Part shown: positions 46,863 to 61,869 of the stretch, in pieces
Layout: the number at the start of each line of letters is the position of its first letter
How positions within the stretch are numbered: the stretch's first letter is position 1
Assembly (NCBI GenBank): GCA_032622095.1
Contig: CP136067.1
Location: 135,847,990-135,911,989, forward strand
DNA: 64,000 nucleotides
Source of the DNA: Siphonodentalium dalli
Lineage: Eukaryota > Mollusca > Scaphopoda > Gadilida > Siphonodentaliidae
Reading direction: 5' to 3'
The notes under the pieces: model-generated
Told to the model about the DNA's origin: nothing
The model's database searches: none
Seen by the model: the letters and a program-made list of their open reading frames with translations, nothing else
Translations under genes and position numbers: made by a program

Positions 46863-47296
46863 TTAAGAGGCGATAAGCTCAGTCGGTGTCCTATAGTTAA
46901 ACATTCATTTTCATTACTACATCCATTATTAACTATTTTACAACTGTACTCAAAGCGTGGAACATGAAGTTGATCGTTGCGTCCATCTATAACAGGGCAT
47001 TCTTCACGCGAAAATTGTCCATACATTAGACCGCAGACGCGACACACTTCTCGAGAACTCAATGCAGCAGTCTGAATACATAGCGTAATGACGGGAAGCA
47101 ACAAGATTGAAAGGTGAATGATAATTATTCCATATATATTTTGACAAAGGGAGACACTATTACGCCAAAAATGGTCCAACTGACATTTAACAACTACATA
47201 AAACAATAAATTGCGGCATTTCTTGGATATATAGAGGGTCTCCAAAATTTGATACACAACGAGTCGTAGACGAGTTATGTGAATCAAATATATCAA
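46826..47296 (-). CDS. Weak candidate: Cys-rich secreted-peptide-like open frame ending in a MITE
   Basis: A minus-strand open frame of 156 codons with no ATG before the interesting part, so any real gene would need an upstream exon. Residues 54-74 form a hydrophobic stretch (IYGIIIIHLSILLLPVIT) like a signal peptide. Then come six cysteines at 85, 88, 100, 119, 126 and 132 (REVCRVCG, EECPVIDG, YSCKIVNNGC, ENEC). The final 13 or so residues are encoded by the MITE at 46608-46862. A homologous but broken copy lies at 48190-48450. I do not recognise the family. An exon fragment of a secreted Cys-rich peptide, or a chance frame in a repeat, are both possible. Confidence 0.25.
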   Translation of the reverse strand: MIYLIHITRLRLVVYQILETLYISKKCRNLLFYVVVKCQLDHFWRNSVSLCQNIYGIIIIHLSILLLPVITLCIQTAALSSREVCRVCGLMYGQFSREECPVIDGRNDQLHVPRFEYSCKIVNNGCSNENECLTIGHRLSLSPLNPFMVGASLVQH

Positions 47297-47814
47297 AGGA
47301 GTTTCATACTATCTTATATCCCAACATAACGAGTTGAAGATCTTGTATATCACATGAAAAAAACAAGAGCTTTATGCCTTTTTAACAAATCAAAATGCTT
47401 AAAAGAAGTTGCAAAATGCATATATTTACAGCGTTGGCTGAGACGCTTCACAACCGTATACGACAGTATTGCGCTCTGGAGCTGGCGACGGAAAATATAG
47501 TCCCCATGCACATTTGCCTCTTTGTTTTGTGTCTATTTTCGTTGGTTCAACAGTTGGACAAGAATGTAACTTTAATGAAAAAAGCAGTCATGTTGCAATG
47601 TCTGGTGTTGGTGTCATGCGCGGCTTTCGAAATACTATTAATCCGCCTGAATCAATGTAAATACGCGGTGTGGTCAGTTTGTTGGCGCGAGTGATATGTA
47701 GCACGCGCCTATTGATAACTAGTGAGATACGGAAATATGTAATGGCATTTTATTGATATAATAGGGGGTTCGTGTGATATACTCACATATATAATACTCA
47801 AAGGAACACACTCA

Positions 47815-48090
47815 GTAACGTGGCTAGAGGGTCCCTGCTGTGGTGGCGGGGGTGTCTACATTGAAAGTTCCAACGATAACCAGCTTGAACCAGACCAAAC
47901 TCCAAGGCTCGCATAAATCCATTTGCACCCCACCCCTTAGATTAGAACTTTTTGATTGGTAACTCAAGCTTTCTGACAGATGGAAATTTCCAACTTGACA
48001 CTCCCTTATGGTTAGGAAATTTCCAACTGAATGGCAATTTCAGACCAAACTTTTGACGATTTCCGATTGCTACATTAATAATAATGTACT
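47815..48090 (+). mobile_element. hAT-like family relic
   Basis: Begins CAGTAACGTGGCTAGAGGG, followed by a GGTGGCGGGGGTGTC-type stretch and TCCAACTTGACA / GTTAGGAAATTTCCAACTG words shared with 30899-32140 and 59812-60492. The right end was not found. Confidence 0.55.
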
Positions 48091-48189
48091 CAGTTATTCA
48101 TAAGCCACAAACAGTTTTGATTTGCAACCAAAGTCATGTTGAAACTCTGCACTAATATATCGTGGGTGTCCCCGTTAAAATTACTCCAT

Positions 48190-48450
48190 CAATTTATTAA
48201 TATCTTTTACAAATGCTTTCCAGCGTGGTACATGAAATTAAGGTCTGAGTCAATTTATAACAGCGCATTCTTTTTGCGACATTGACTTCACACTAAAAGT
48301 CCAGACGTTGCACGGCAGTCTATAAACGTATAGCGCTGGGAAGGGCAGAAACAAGATTGAACGGCGGCGCTCATCTGGATGACCATACTTCCATACTTAT
48401 TGTGACAAACGGAGACACAAATACGCCAAGAACAAATTACATCGCTTCAA
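48190..48450 (-). pseudogene. Decayed paralogue of the Cys-rich open frame
   Basis: On the minus strand it aligns with 46920-47120 (for example TTCAATCTTGTT, AAAGAATGCGCTGTTATA, TTCATGTACCACGCT against TTCAATCTTGTT, GAAGAATGCCCTGTTATA, TTCATGTTCCACGCT). However, it has an in-frame stop just after the EECPVID-equivalent, and indels. The shared region extends upstream (ACTACATAAAACAATAAA), so a repeat rather than a gene family remains possible. Confidence 0.4.
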
Positions 48451-48487
48451 AAATGGTCCCACTTGACGTTTCACAACTACATAAAAC

Positions 48488-48600
48488 AATAAAACCTACG
48501 GAGCATTGCAAACATTATGATGGGGACATTATTATAAGTGACGAATGGCCCATAAAACTCAAATAATTAACCTCATGTCTAGAACAAGGTTGACCCTTCT
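48488..48600. repeat. Dispersed repeat, copy also at 49790-49895
   Basis: CAATAAAACCTACGGAGCATTGC, GGGGACATTATTATAAGTGA and GTCTAGAACAAG recur with the same order and spacing at 49790-49895. It is adjacent to the homologous blocks near 47190 and 48460. Confidence 0.7.
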
Positions 48601-49340
48601 TGAACATTCTTCTTGAAATATAGAGAAAGCCTACATTTTCTGTTTGGATGTGGAAATATCTCCTGAGTGTCTGGGAAAAATATCGAATTTTCATGAGCGG
48701 GTGTAAGCCACGAGTGCAAATTCGATAATTCTTTCCAGACACGAATGCGATGTTTCAGGTATTCAAACAAAAACGTTAGGTTTTCTTTTTATTACATGCA
48801 CCTTATTGGTGCTTAAAGTTGCTAAATTATAACTTTTGATTGCACAGCAAATTAAACAATACAAGAAAGGCAACACCTGGTTGACCCAAAGTTCTGACAT
48901 CGATCAGCTGATAGGTAGCAAACTGCTATCAAGTGACGACGTCATGACGTCAATCGGCAAGCTATAGTGAAATATCAAAAAAGTTACAGTGAAATAACAA
49001 AATCGTATTTCCCTGTAGCTTTTATATATATGTAATTTCCCGCTATTTTATAGGCAAGCATATAATAACATATAATATCTGCTAAGCATTCATCTGAGGC
49101 TCAGATCGAGGTTAACCCGTAAAGACTGATGCTGAGAAGAGGATACGCCCCTTTAAAGATATATGGTTCGGGTTGACACAAAATAAGTAAAACTTTCCTC
49201 AGTAATTTTCAGCTTACCAGTCAAAAGAAAAACTAAAAATATACTTGCAATCGCCAGCATTTATATGTCACAAGCATCGCGAAAATCCACAAAAGAATCC
49301 ACCACTTTTACGTTGAAAACGAGCACAAATGATTATAACT
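48601..49340. other. Non-genic spacer
   Basis: No gene or named repeat recognised. Confidence 0.4.
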
Positions 49341-49345
49341 GAGAA

Positions 49346-49395
49346 CGCTCTTTATTATATTGCGCTTTTGGGATGAACTCATAGACGCTCTTTAT
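49346..49395 (-). repeat. Paired TAAAGAGCGT motif
   Basis: On the minus strand, TTATAAAGAGCGTCTATG is followed 40 nt later by AATAAAGAGCGTTCTCAG. It shares both word flanks with the pair at 795-846 but not the spacer. Confidence 0.6.
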
Positions 49396-49490
49396 AAGAG
49401 ACGATGATTGAAAAAATTAAAACGTGACTTTTTGAAAATCGATATATATATCTGACTACATGAGAACATCTTACTAACCCTTTCATACTA

Positions 49491-49753
49491 ACCCTTTATA
49501 TACTAAATACTAACTGACGAGTAGTTCTCTTAGGAAATGTTCAGACATAAAGTTCTTGCACAAACGGCGTTTGTTGAACTTATTATCTGAACATTTCCCA
49601 CCAATGGATATAAATTATTTTGCTATTTTAGTTTCTGTTTTTATTTTTTCTGTCGTCTGCTTTTATTACATGAACACCCCCATATCAATAAATAGACCGT
49701 TCCAATGTCTACTTTTATAACTGCGTGGGAGAAGCCATTTAGTATAGAAAGGG
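49491..49753 (-). mobile_element. piggyBac-type MITE, CCCTTTCTATACTAAAT family
   Basis: The right end, reverse-complemented, starts CCCTTTCTATACTAAATGG next to TTAA (49754-49757). The left tip is CCCTTTATATACTAAATAC after CTAA. Hairpin and GTCGTCTGCTTTTATT are present. Confidence 0.78.
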
Positions 49754-49998
49754 TTAATGGACCATTTAGCACGATCTAATATGACATAGAAGCAATAAAA
49801 CCTATGGAGCATTGCGAACATTATGATAGGGACATTATTATATAAGTGACGAATGCTCTTAACACTCGAATAATTAGCTTGAGGTCTAGAACAAGTTGGT
49901 TTCTTGAGCATTGGATATTATATATAGTACATACCTTTGGCCTAAACGAGATTAATCCTACCATACTTGTGTTGAAACAGAATGCATACACCATTTAA

Positions 49999-50483
49999 AG
50001 GCACGTGAGGCCTTAGTTGTCGAAAATATTCATATTTGTTCCAATCACCGTAAACAGAAAAACATTAAAACGCATACAGTTTCGTTCATATATACCATGA
50101 CCATCGCGTAAACAGCATGTTATCACAAAGACCTACTATATTTTACCTAAGCAAGAGCCTGTTTGTGTTACAGAAGACAGCACAATGCTACTGGCTAATC
50201 ACACACAAATGGCATAAACGCTCTTTATTAGTTCCATATCAGGAATTCACCAACAAAGAACGCTCTTTATGTTTACCATCATAATATAAACAAACACCAG
50301 AAAAATTACTTGTTATGCCTTTGTTTACATAACAATGGTCAAACAGATGACAATAGCATACGATATGTCTTATTTGTATACGGACAAAGTATGTCTACAT
50401 TTTTATGTTCTTTCTGTTTGTGGCGGTTATTGACGGGTGTAAATATTTTCACAGGATACCCACCACCAAGGCCAACCGTACCT
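49999..50483 (-). mobile_element. TTAA-flanked MITE, AGGYACG family, copy 3
   Basis: 485 bp between TTAA at 49995-49998 and 50484-50487, reverse orientation relative to copies 1 and 2. AAAGAGCG words (as CGCTCTTT) lie at 50219 and 50261, 42 nt apart as in the other copies. Confidence 0.88.
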
Positions 50484-50748
50484 TTAAAGCCCAGTTAGAG
50501 TACATTCACACACTGGCAATTTGGATGGTATTTTTTGCGGTATAGAAAACAGTCGTGGAAAACCAGAATATGAACGGAAATATGAACATAAAATGCATCT
50601 GTACCATATATAGCTAACTATACTTGGGAAGTAAAATCTCGGTGGTTCCACATGTAGCAATGTTACCGACGTTTGCCTGTAAATAGTATGCACCAATAGT
50701 AAGAACCAAACATTCAGGGATTTTATGACAAATGTCAGTATATAAATA

Positions 50749-50996
50749 CAGTAATGCCTTAAGTAATCGACCTCTTAACCACAGCAGAATTATGGGTAAC
50801 TTTTCAGGATTTAGTCGGAAATATGGCTTGTTGCCATTCATCGGAAAGCTCGCGGGGAGAGCTTTCCGATTAATGGCAACAAGCCATATAGGAGAGCTTT
50901 CCGATGAATGGCAACAAGCCATATTTCCGACTAAATCCTGAAATGTTACCCATAATTCTGCTGTGGTTACGAGGTCGATTACTTAGGGCATTACTA
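50749..50996. mobile_element. TA-flanked foldback MITE (CAGTAATGCCC), full-length
   Basis: A 248-bp palindrome between TA at 50747-50748 and 50997-50998. Each arm carries ACCACAGCAGAATTATGGGT, TTCAGGATTTAGTCGGAAAT and CATCGGAAAGCT. A third GAGAGCTTTCCGATTAATGG copy lies at the centre. Longest member of the family in this window. Confidence 0.88.
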
Positions 50997-50999
50997 TAC

Positions 51000-51960
51000 C
51001 ATCGCGGCGGACATGTGATAACACATACATGTCACTTCTCATGTCGTTAGCTTTTGTAAAGATGCATTGTATATGCTTTTTATGTTTACGTTCATATTCT
51101 GGCATAATTTGGTCTTTTCTAGGACGGATTGCCTGCAAGACATACCCCGCAAACTTGCGGGTATGTGAACAGACCCTTACGGTTTAAAGGCCCGTAATCG
51201 AGTTACGGTTTATAAAGGCCCGTAGTAGAGCTCGTTTTTGTCAGATCCCGTTCTGGTTCCGGGGATCCAAATTGGTCAATAAATACATTAAAAACTCTTT
51301 GGGCCGTTTATTGAACATGTTGTCTGAACATTTCCCACCAATTAATAGGAATCCTTCTGCACTTGTATGGCCTATTATATGTTCGTCTGTCTGTCGGCTG
51401 CTGGTATATCCAGAATACCCCACACCCCACCCCCCGATAAACAAAAGACCATTACAAGAAATGATCAAGGAAATCGGTTTCAAACTGGATCGACTGAAAA
51501 TCCATTCAAACCCCTTGAGAGCAATAAATAATATTGAATCTATGTCCAAGATCCACCAATTTGTGATGACATTACTAAGGGGAGGTTAATCTATTTTGTA
51601 TCTCCTCTGCATCTGAACAATCTGGCCTAATGTTCCAACATACAATAGTGAGGCGGATTAGATGTCACGATTAACCAGGCCGGGGATCACCAGACGGGAA
51701 GAGAATGTCGCAGACGATACATCGATGATTGGTTTCCGATAGGCGCTGTCGCGGTTTCATCATACAGCTCGTTAAATCTAGTGGAAATTTGCTGGATCTG
51801 AATGACTTCAAATTATCAAGATCATGAAAGTTTAATAATGTCACCGGATCAATATGACTAATCGAGAGTTAAAGCGACATCGAAGTTAAAGCGACATAGA
51901 CATTACAATGAAGATTTATATTTAAAGATTCCCCATCCGAGTTCCTCTAAGTATAAAGTA
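51000..51960. other. Mostly non-genic; one MITE relic
   Basis: 51260-51420 resembles the interior of the CCCTTTCTATACTAAAT family (GTTTATTGAACATGTTGTCTG, GTCTGTCTGTCGGCTGCT). A local direct repeat (GGCCCGTA.. GAGTTACGGTTTA) is at 51173-51230. No gene seen. Confidence 0.45.
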
Positions 51961-51964
51961 AGAA

Positions 51965-52016
51965 CGCTCTTTAATGTGTACCGATATCCGTTAAAAAAAA
52001 TGCAGAACCACTCTTT
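51965..52016 (-). repeat. Paired TAAAGAGCGT motif
   Basis: On the minus strand, TATATAAAGAGTGGTTC (variant) is followed 44 nt later by ATTAAAGAGCGTTCTTAC. The spacer is unrelated to the others. Confidence 0.5.
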
Positions 52017-52561
52017 ATATATACTACGTGAAATTCTGACTTTTCAGGCACCCGACAAAAATCAAATACCGATAAATCGGCGCTCATCGTGAAATTCGAC
52101 AATTCAAAACCTCCCACGAATATGTTTATTCGTGTATGTCCGGTCTGATTACCTTTCGATTTCAGAAAGCGAACCCGCCCCCCCCCAAAAAACTAAATAA
52201 CGGCAAAGCTGAACGGACATCTGTGAAATATTTATACCCCACTCACTCAATGGAAATGAGTTCCTTAAACTCATGTATGTCGAAGGAACACAGTAAAATA
52301 GATTATAATAGAAGATGGATGGCTGTCAATATGACCGCCTCTGGATGCATATATCATTTACGACATTGTTCTTGGGTTTTTTTTGTGTAAGATAATATTT
52401 AATGCCATCAATTCTTTAATGTTACTCAGTTTGGCAAATTTTAAGGCGACACTATGACAGTCGGCGGCACGTGCTATTTCGTTGTAAAATTAAGGATGAA
52501 CGTTAATAGTAGGCCTACTCCTTTAAACGGTCACGGCGGCTTGACACATAGGTTAGTTTGA

Positions 52562-52787
52562 CCCTTTGGTGACGGGAGCTGCGCTGGTGAAGTATTAAAG
52601 ATGTGCCAATGCATCTTTACAAGGAGCATGGCACACATAAGAGAATGCACTGCATGGCTTACGAGGTCAAGGTAACTATTGTTAGACAAATGCATTCTCT
52701 TATATATGGGAGACTCGCATATATAAAATAATGCATTGGCACATGCAGGGTAATCGTAAAATTAGGGATGCTCCAGTCATAAAAGGG
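52562..52787 (-). mobile_element. piggyBac-type MITE, CCCTACCATGACT family
   Basis: Between TTGA (52558-52561, a mutated TTAA) and TTAA (52788-52791). The left tip CCCTTTGGTGACGGGAGCTG matches the right tip of 46608-46862 in reverse. One hairpin is degraded and one full (52683-52745). Confidence 0.75.
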
Positions 52788-53049
52788 TTAACTTACAGAG
52801 GAAATTTGCCCGATAAATGTGCAGTCAATTCGTCGTATAGGGCTATGGTGCGCTACGACTTGTATACTATAAACTGTGTATAAATTACACGTGCACCACG
52901 GTTTACTACCATTATGTAACTCCATGTATTGTACATCTGGGATTTCCAGTCTTTGGCCAACAATTTTCCTTATCCGAAAAAAAAATGAGGCCTTGTGGAT
53001 ACGATCTTCCCTATATTTTCAAGTAATGCATGGATACTCCTATATGTGC

Positions 53050-54950
53050 AATATGAATGACACTGAAGCTCAACTTGGATTGGGCTATTGCCAAATGTTA
53101 CAGTTTATGGAGCGATATAGGGAATTCAGAAAGTTGCTATGTCTATGTAATACTAAAAACCAAACGGATCATGCAAAGAGTAAAATACATAATTCGAAAA
53201 AATGGTAAGCTCCCATCTAAAGGACACTCCGAAGATCCATATGAAGTTTGGTAACGATCGGATTAGAGCTGTGACCTGTATGGTGTGCTAAAAGATATAA
53301 TCATACGAAGAGTAAAATCCAAGATGGTTGCTGGTATAGCCATGCTTTTAACAGAATTCGGTAAAAATTTGTAAGATCCCATCGAGAGGTCACCCCAAGG
53401 ATCCATATACAGATTGGTAACGATCGAATGAGAGATGTGGTCTATTGGGTGTGCCAAAGGATTTAGTGATGCAGAGAGTAAAAATACAAGATGGCTGCCA
53501 GGGGCCATGTTTTTCTTCGGAAATCGTTCAAATTCAATTGTTCCCATCTCGAGGGGATCCCAAACATGCCTGTAAATTTTCAAAACATTTCGCCAATAAC
53601 TGTGGGCTGCATGGTGTGCCGATGGATCCAAATTAGAATTCGGGAAAAAATGGTAAGCTTCCATCTAGAGGTCATCCCGAAAATCCATATGAAGTTTGGT
53701 GACGATCGGATGAGGGATATGGCCTGTATGGTATGGCAAAGGATTTAGTGACGCAAAGAGTAAAATGCACGATGGCTACCAGTGACCATGTTTTAATCGG
53801 AAATCGTTCAAATTCAATAGCTCCCATCTGGAGGTGATCCCAAACATGCCTGTAAATTTTCAAAACATTTCGCCGATGTGCCTATATCGGAAAAAGCTCC
53901 CATCTCTAGATGTCACGCCGAAGATCCATAGGACGTTTGGTGACAATCGGATGAGGGATGTGACATGTATGGTGTGCTAAAGGATTTAGTCATACAAACA
54001 AAAAGGAAAATCCCAGATAGTCGCTGGCAGCCATGTTGGAGAGGGGATACTTTCATGTGTTACAGTCAATGGAGGGTTAGGAATGCGGAAAGTTGAAATG
54101 TATAAGTAATACTAGATATCAATATGAAGATATATATATATAAAATAAAATCCAATTAAATTAAACACATTTGATAGCTCCCATCTGGTAGTCACACCGA
54201 AGATCAATATGAAGTTTGGCGACGATCAGATGAGGGCTGTGCATGGTCTGTAGGTGTGCTAAAGGATTTAGTCATGCAAAGATTAAACTCCAAAAATGGC
54301 TGCCGGTGGCCAATATTTTTAACGAAATTCGGAAAAATGAGATTACTCCCATCTTGTGGTCATTCCGAAGATTAGTGACGATCAGACAAGGAATCTCGCA
54401 TGTATAGTGTGTACCAAAGGATATAGTCATACAAAAAGTTAAATCCAAGATGGCCGCTGGCGGCCATGTTTTTCCAACGAAAATTTTGATGGCTCCCATC
54501 CAGTGGTCACCACGAGAGATCCATATGAAGTTTGGTGACGATCGTATCAGGGATGTGGTCTGTAGGGTGTGCCAAGCGATTTAGGCATACACAGAGTAAA
54601 ATCCAAGATGTCTACCGGCGGCCATGTTTTTCATCGAAAATAGCTCCCATTTAGAGGTGATCCTAAACATGACTGTAACTGTTCAAATCAATTATCCAAT
54701 AAATGCGGACTGCAGGGTGTGCCGATAGATTAAAATTTAAATACAAGATGGCTGCTGGCGGCCATGTTTTCCACAAATTTCGGAGAAAAATTATGGCTCC
54801 CATCTAGATGTCAACCCGAAGTTTCATATGAAGTTTGGTGATGATCGGGTGATGGAGGTGGCCTTTAATGTGTGCCGAAGTATTTAGTAATACAAAGAGT
54901 CAAACCCAAGATGGCCGCTGGCTCCTATTTTTTCACGAAATAAAGAAAGA
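53050..54950 (+). repeat. Diverged tandem array, roughly 165-bp unit
   Basis: About eleven units, each with GCTCCCATCTAGAGGTCA, CCATATGAAGTTTGGTGACG, ATCGGATGAGGGATGTG, GTGTGCCAAAGGATTTAGT and AAATCCAAGATGGCYGCTGG followed by GGCCATGTTTTT. Units are strongly diverged, so it is an old array. The AAGATGGC word plus the GGCCGCTGGCGGCC palindrome is the best-kept part. Short open frames here (for example 53263-53664 minus) arise from the repeat. Confidence 0.88.
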
Positions 54951-57630
<2,680 letters not shown>

Positions 57631-57659
57631 CAGGCTTATTTTGTAATATATCACAAAAG

Positions 57660-59811
57660 TAGTATGAACACAAACACGTACACCCGGAAATACCACGGCT
57701 TCGTGCACACTGCCAGAAAAGATTTATTTACGAATATTTTTCTAGATTATAAGAAAACCTGTTAGAGAACAAGAAATGTTTTATGGTGTTAGAGAGAGTG
57801 ACAATGTGATATCTTACATTAAGATTTCTTTTCTAATTTTACAGAAAAAGTGATGTAATTTCTTATATCAAGATTTGTTCCCTGATGTATATATAGAAAA
57901 CATGATTTAGAGAACATAGGTTTAATGTGAGATTTGGCGGTTGTATTTACGTCACTTTGAAGAACACGCAGTCACTTCTCTCAAGCAACGAAAATGAGTG
58001 TTCATATATATGCAGGCAGAAACAAAATGAAAGAGATAGTAAATTTAACTTACAAACTATTCGTAGTTCTTGATTTATAAGACTGTATAGCCATGCAGAT
58101 TGCGAAAAATAATGGTGCCTGAACCAACAGAAGATCGGTTGCAGCCCCATTTTGTTTTCAAAACATAACGGGAATAATTTTAAATGTGATCTTTTAGTTG
58201 ATTCACGATTGTCGTATTTGGTTAGTTAATACTTCAATTGTATCACACAGGGCTATAGAACTATATGTGGAATTAAGCAGCCCAAGAACCAATATAGTTA
58301 TACCCATATGCAACACATGTTGTGCGGTGGACGCTAGATAGTATCCGTCTTCGCGTATTGCACAATTGAATAGTTTTTCAATTTAGATCGGAATGTTTGA
58401 CCAAAACTTGCCTAACTGGCGAATCTTCCGAAGGACACTGTCGCCCCGTTCTCACTCCTGGGTGAGATTAAGGGAACACGCACATCTGAACCGGCGTCCC
58501 AGAGCAGGGATGTGCGACAGGGTGGGTTGTCACCAGCAGCAGTTATAAATATTCATGCCTTACAACAGCAATAGCTGGAATGTCAAACAGGAAACTATAG
58601 GCATAAAGATATAAACGTCAACAAGTAATTATTGTAAAGCGTGTTGCTTTTTATGTCAAAAACGTTTGTTTAATATTTGCCTGCTTTTGCTCATATTTTA
58701 GACTTACAAGATACCTAGTTAGAAACGCTCGGACAATAAGTGTGGTTGGTTGAACATTTTGCGAAATTTACAAAAATGAGATACAAGATGGAAAACTCTA
58801 ACATGTAAGATGGATGCGAATATAAAGAGATTTCTCACTCAGTCAGGAATCACATCACATTTATGGCTCTATAATTATTCCATCTTAAATGAAATACTAG
58901 TAGATGGTTTCGTTGAAAAAAATTGTCAAAATTAGTAATTAATTTAAACTGAAAGCTTAACCAAAATTTCCCGTATCACCAAGTCCAGATGGAACCCGAT
59001 GTTTGACGGAATTATGTGGTGGGGGTGCCGTTGCATGTAAAATGAATATTGGAAATAGGTTTCCACAACTTGTCATTCCGTAAATCAACGTTGTTTGACG
59101 CCAGTCAGTGAATTTTATTTTGCTTTACTTTGACAATAGTTCCACGCTATGATTCGACCAGCAGGGAATCAGCTTCAGTGATAATGTATCAATACGATCC
59201 AAGCGGTAAGTGACCAATAATATTCCGGATATTAGCCATGGTCCGGTTAACATCCATTATTCGTTCCGGTTCCGAGTCCCAAATTAGCTTTATAATTCAT
59301 ACACGCACCCTGCTTATATTGAACTTGACCAAGTATTCATAATAATTTACACCCATTAGCGGTCAGGCTTTATAGGGCGTTCATTGATGCATCAAACAGG
59401 TTCGTTTATAGAAAATTTGTCACATTTTCTCGCGAATTAATGAAGCGAGCGAACTCGTTGAAAAAACGACCACCATTATGATATGAATTCCGTATCATCA
59501 ATTTCAAATTTATCTTTGTTCGCTGTCGACATAAAGAGTTTACATTCTTACTTTTTTCAAATATTTAACAACAGGAAGGGAGCTCAGATCTCGTTTATGG
59601 GTCCATCATCGGAATAATCACTCATTTGTGGAGAGATGACGCGTGACATTCCCCATCCTTTTGATAAATTCGAATCCCATTATGCAGCTTCCCATGGGAC
59701 TGAGAGCCATCGAGTAAACTATGAACTGTGTAGCCAGATCACGCTTTACTTCATGTCAAGAATTATTTCAAATTGTTTTAAATGGCATATCTGTTTTCAA
59801 TGGCTTAATGT
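57660..59811. other. Non-genic stretch
   Basis: No gene, RNA or named repeat recognised in about 2.1 kb. Confidence 0.4.
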
Positions 59812-60492
59812 CAGGGATGTGGCTAGACAGTCCCCCGCCGTTGTAGGAGGGGGTGTCCATCAATTTCCAATTGCACTCTCTTGAACCATAGCAAAATTTC
59901 CAAGTTTGAGAAATTTCATGTTCATCCCCTTGGGTTTGGAATTTTTATAACTGGTACCTTAACTCTTCCATAACTGGAGCTACCTGAAACTGTGCGAAAA
60001 CCCTGTGCCAATGCATTTTATTATATATGCGATTGTCCCATATGGAGCCTCGCATATATAAGAGAATATATTGGCCTAACTATATTTACCTTGATACTGT
60101 AAGCCAGTGCATTCTCTTATATATGCGAGGCTCCATATGGGAGACTCGCATATATAAGAATATGCACTGGCACATGATACTCAATACTGCACCAGCGCAG
60201 CTCCCGTCATTAAATGGTTAAACTCTCATACTGTTTGAAATTTACAACTCATATGGTTGGAAATTTCCAACTGATTTCTATTTCATTCCAAAAAGATAGT
60301 TGACAGAAAGTAAGTAGTTATGAGACTTGTGGTCTAAAAAATATACTGGTTGGAATATAAAACTATCAGAACAAATTCAGCCTTCGTTTGGCCCGGATGT
60401 TTCTAACTAATGTTGTGTCAGGCATGAAATATCGAACTGTTGAACATTTTGGACAAAATTTGGACTACCAAAACCCGGTCGCCGCGTCCCTG
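59812..60492. mobile_element. hAT-like non-autonomous element with nested MITE
   Basis: The left tip CAGGGATGTGGCTAGACAG and right tip, reverse-complemented, CAGGGACGCGGCGACCGGG. The flanks CTTAATGT and CTCAAAGT agree at 6 of 8 positions and may be an old 8-bp duplication. The interior has GGTTGGAAATTTCCAACTG as in 30899-32140. It is interrupted by the TTAA element 59963-60217. Confidence 0.7.
59963..60217 (+). mobile_element. piggyBac-type MITE, CCCTACCATGACT family, nested
   Basis: 255 bp between TTAA at 59959-59962 and 60218-60221. Tips are CTCTTCCATAACTGGAGC (a diverged CCCT) and the complement of ATTTAATGACGGGAGCTG. Two hairpin modules at 60004-60077 and 60101-60171, centre CCCATATGGAGCC. 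Same length as 46608-46862. Confidence 0.82.
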
Positions 60493-61869
60493 CTCAAAGT
60501 TCTCAAAATAAGTAATTGAGATGATTTAAATGAAAACTGATTGTGTAGCGACTGGATACATAAAAAGGTCCGCGGCAGTACTGAACCATATATGTATTCA
60601 TATTATTTTTCATAGTTTTGATTTTGGTCGGGAAAATATAGGAATATAATTATATACATCACACACTAGAGGGGTTTCATTGGGTTATATATGTTTTATC
60701 AAGTGGTAGAAATTACCGTAGAATGTTATCAGTCACATAAATTTTTGTTCCCGTTTAAACTAGAATATTTTTTTTGGAGTATTATTTCGGTATTATTGTT
60801 GCGCCATTAAATACTTAACAGAGTGTTATTTATCTGGGACTATTATTTACGCGGGCAAACAACGAATATTTACGTGAAACGTCATCGCATGTCTTATAGA
60901 AGCCGCTGTTAGTTTCCCAACCCATTTGTTGATTTAAGTATGTGAGGTACAGATACATTTTATATGGATGTTTCCGTTCATATTCTAGCACCAGATGGGT
61001 TTCTACGACGAAATGCCTGAAAACACACCATTCAAACTTGTGAGTGTGTGACTGTACAACCATAACTTGCAGGAAGTCAGGTAAAACCGCCCAATTTAAA
61101 GACGATGTCCGTTCTTCAAAACATTCGATGAATGAGTTATGTCGGAATTTTGGGAAAAGAAAACGTAAAAAACAGTTTGATGATGGTAATCAGGACGGGA
61201 CATCTTTAATTGAGCATCAAATGCTCAGACCTGAACATCCCTGGGCAATTAAGAGTATACATCGAATCGGAAACAGGAGTGGTCTGACAGACCAACAAAG
61301 TCTCGCGCCGCGGTACTCTGGTTAATGATGAATATTCAATGATTTAGAATAATAGCGGCCAGTGCTCACTCTGTTAAATGGTCCGGTATCCAACTTGCAC
61401 CGCGGAATATGAACTGATTAACCTGTGATTTGTATAAAAACACACCGCCATCACTCACAGGTGGAGTTATCTAAAATGGGATTAATGACACGGAAGACGA
61501 AAACCAAGAAGCGAAACGAAATCCTTACTCATATAGTTTGAGTCGCGCAGCAGTCTCCCGTGTGAAGCTTATGAACAATGATGTTTTACGTTTTATGTCA
61601 TAGAACATCAGAAAGAGTTTGCGGTCTTAATTGGTGCCTTATCATCATCTTCACAGCGTGACGTCACCGCTGGTTGCCCTGGCGACACGTTGCGGACTTT
61701 GTGGTAGCGGTTTCAATGTCCCGAGATGAACTTTGGATACCGGCGTTCCTCGAGAACGAAGCAATAAAATAAGATGAAGACACTGAGTGGGTCGCTGGGA
61801 CTCATTGAGGTAGTGAATTCAAATTTCTGCCACATTTAACATATTTGTTAATGAGTCGCCCATTCGAAT
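60493..61869. other. Non-genic stretch
   Basis: No supportable gene. The 93-codon open frame 61044-61325 is rich in Lys/Arg/Asp with no recognised domain. No repeats noticed. Confidence 0.35.
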
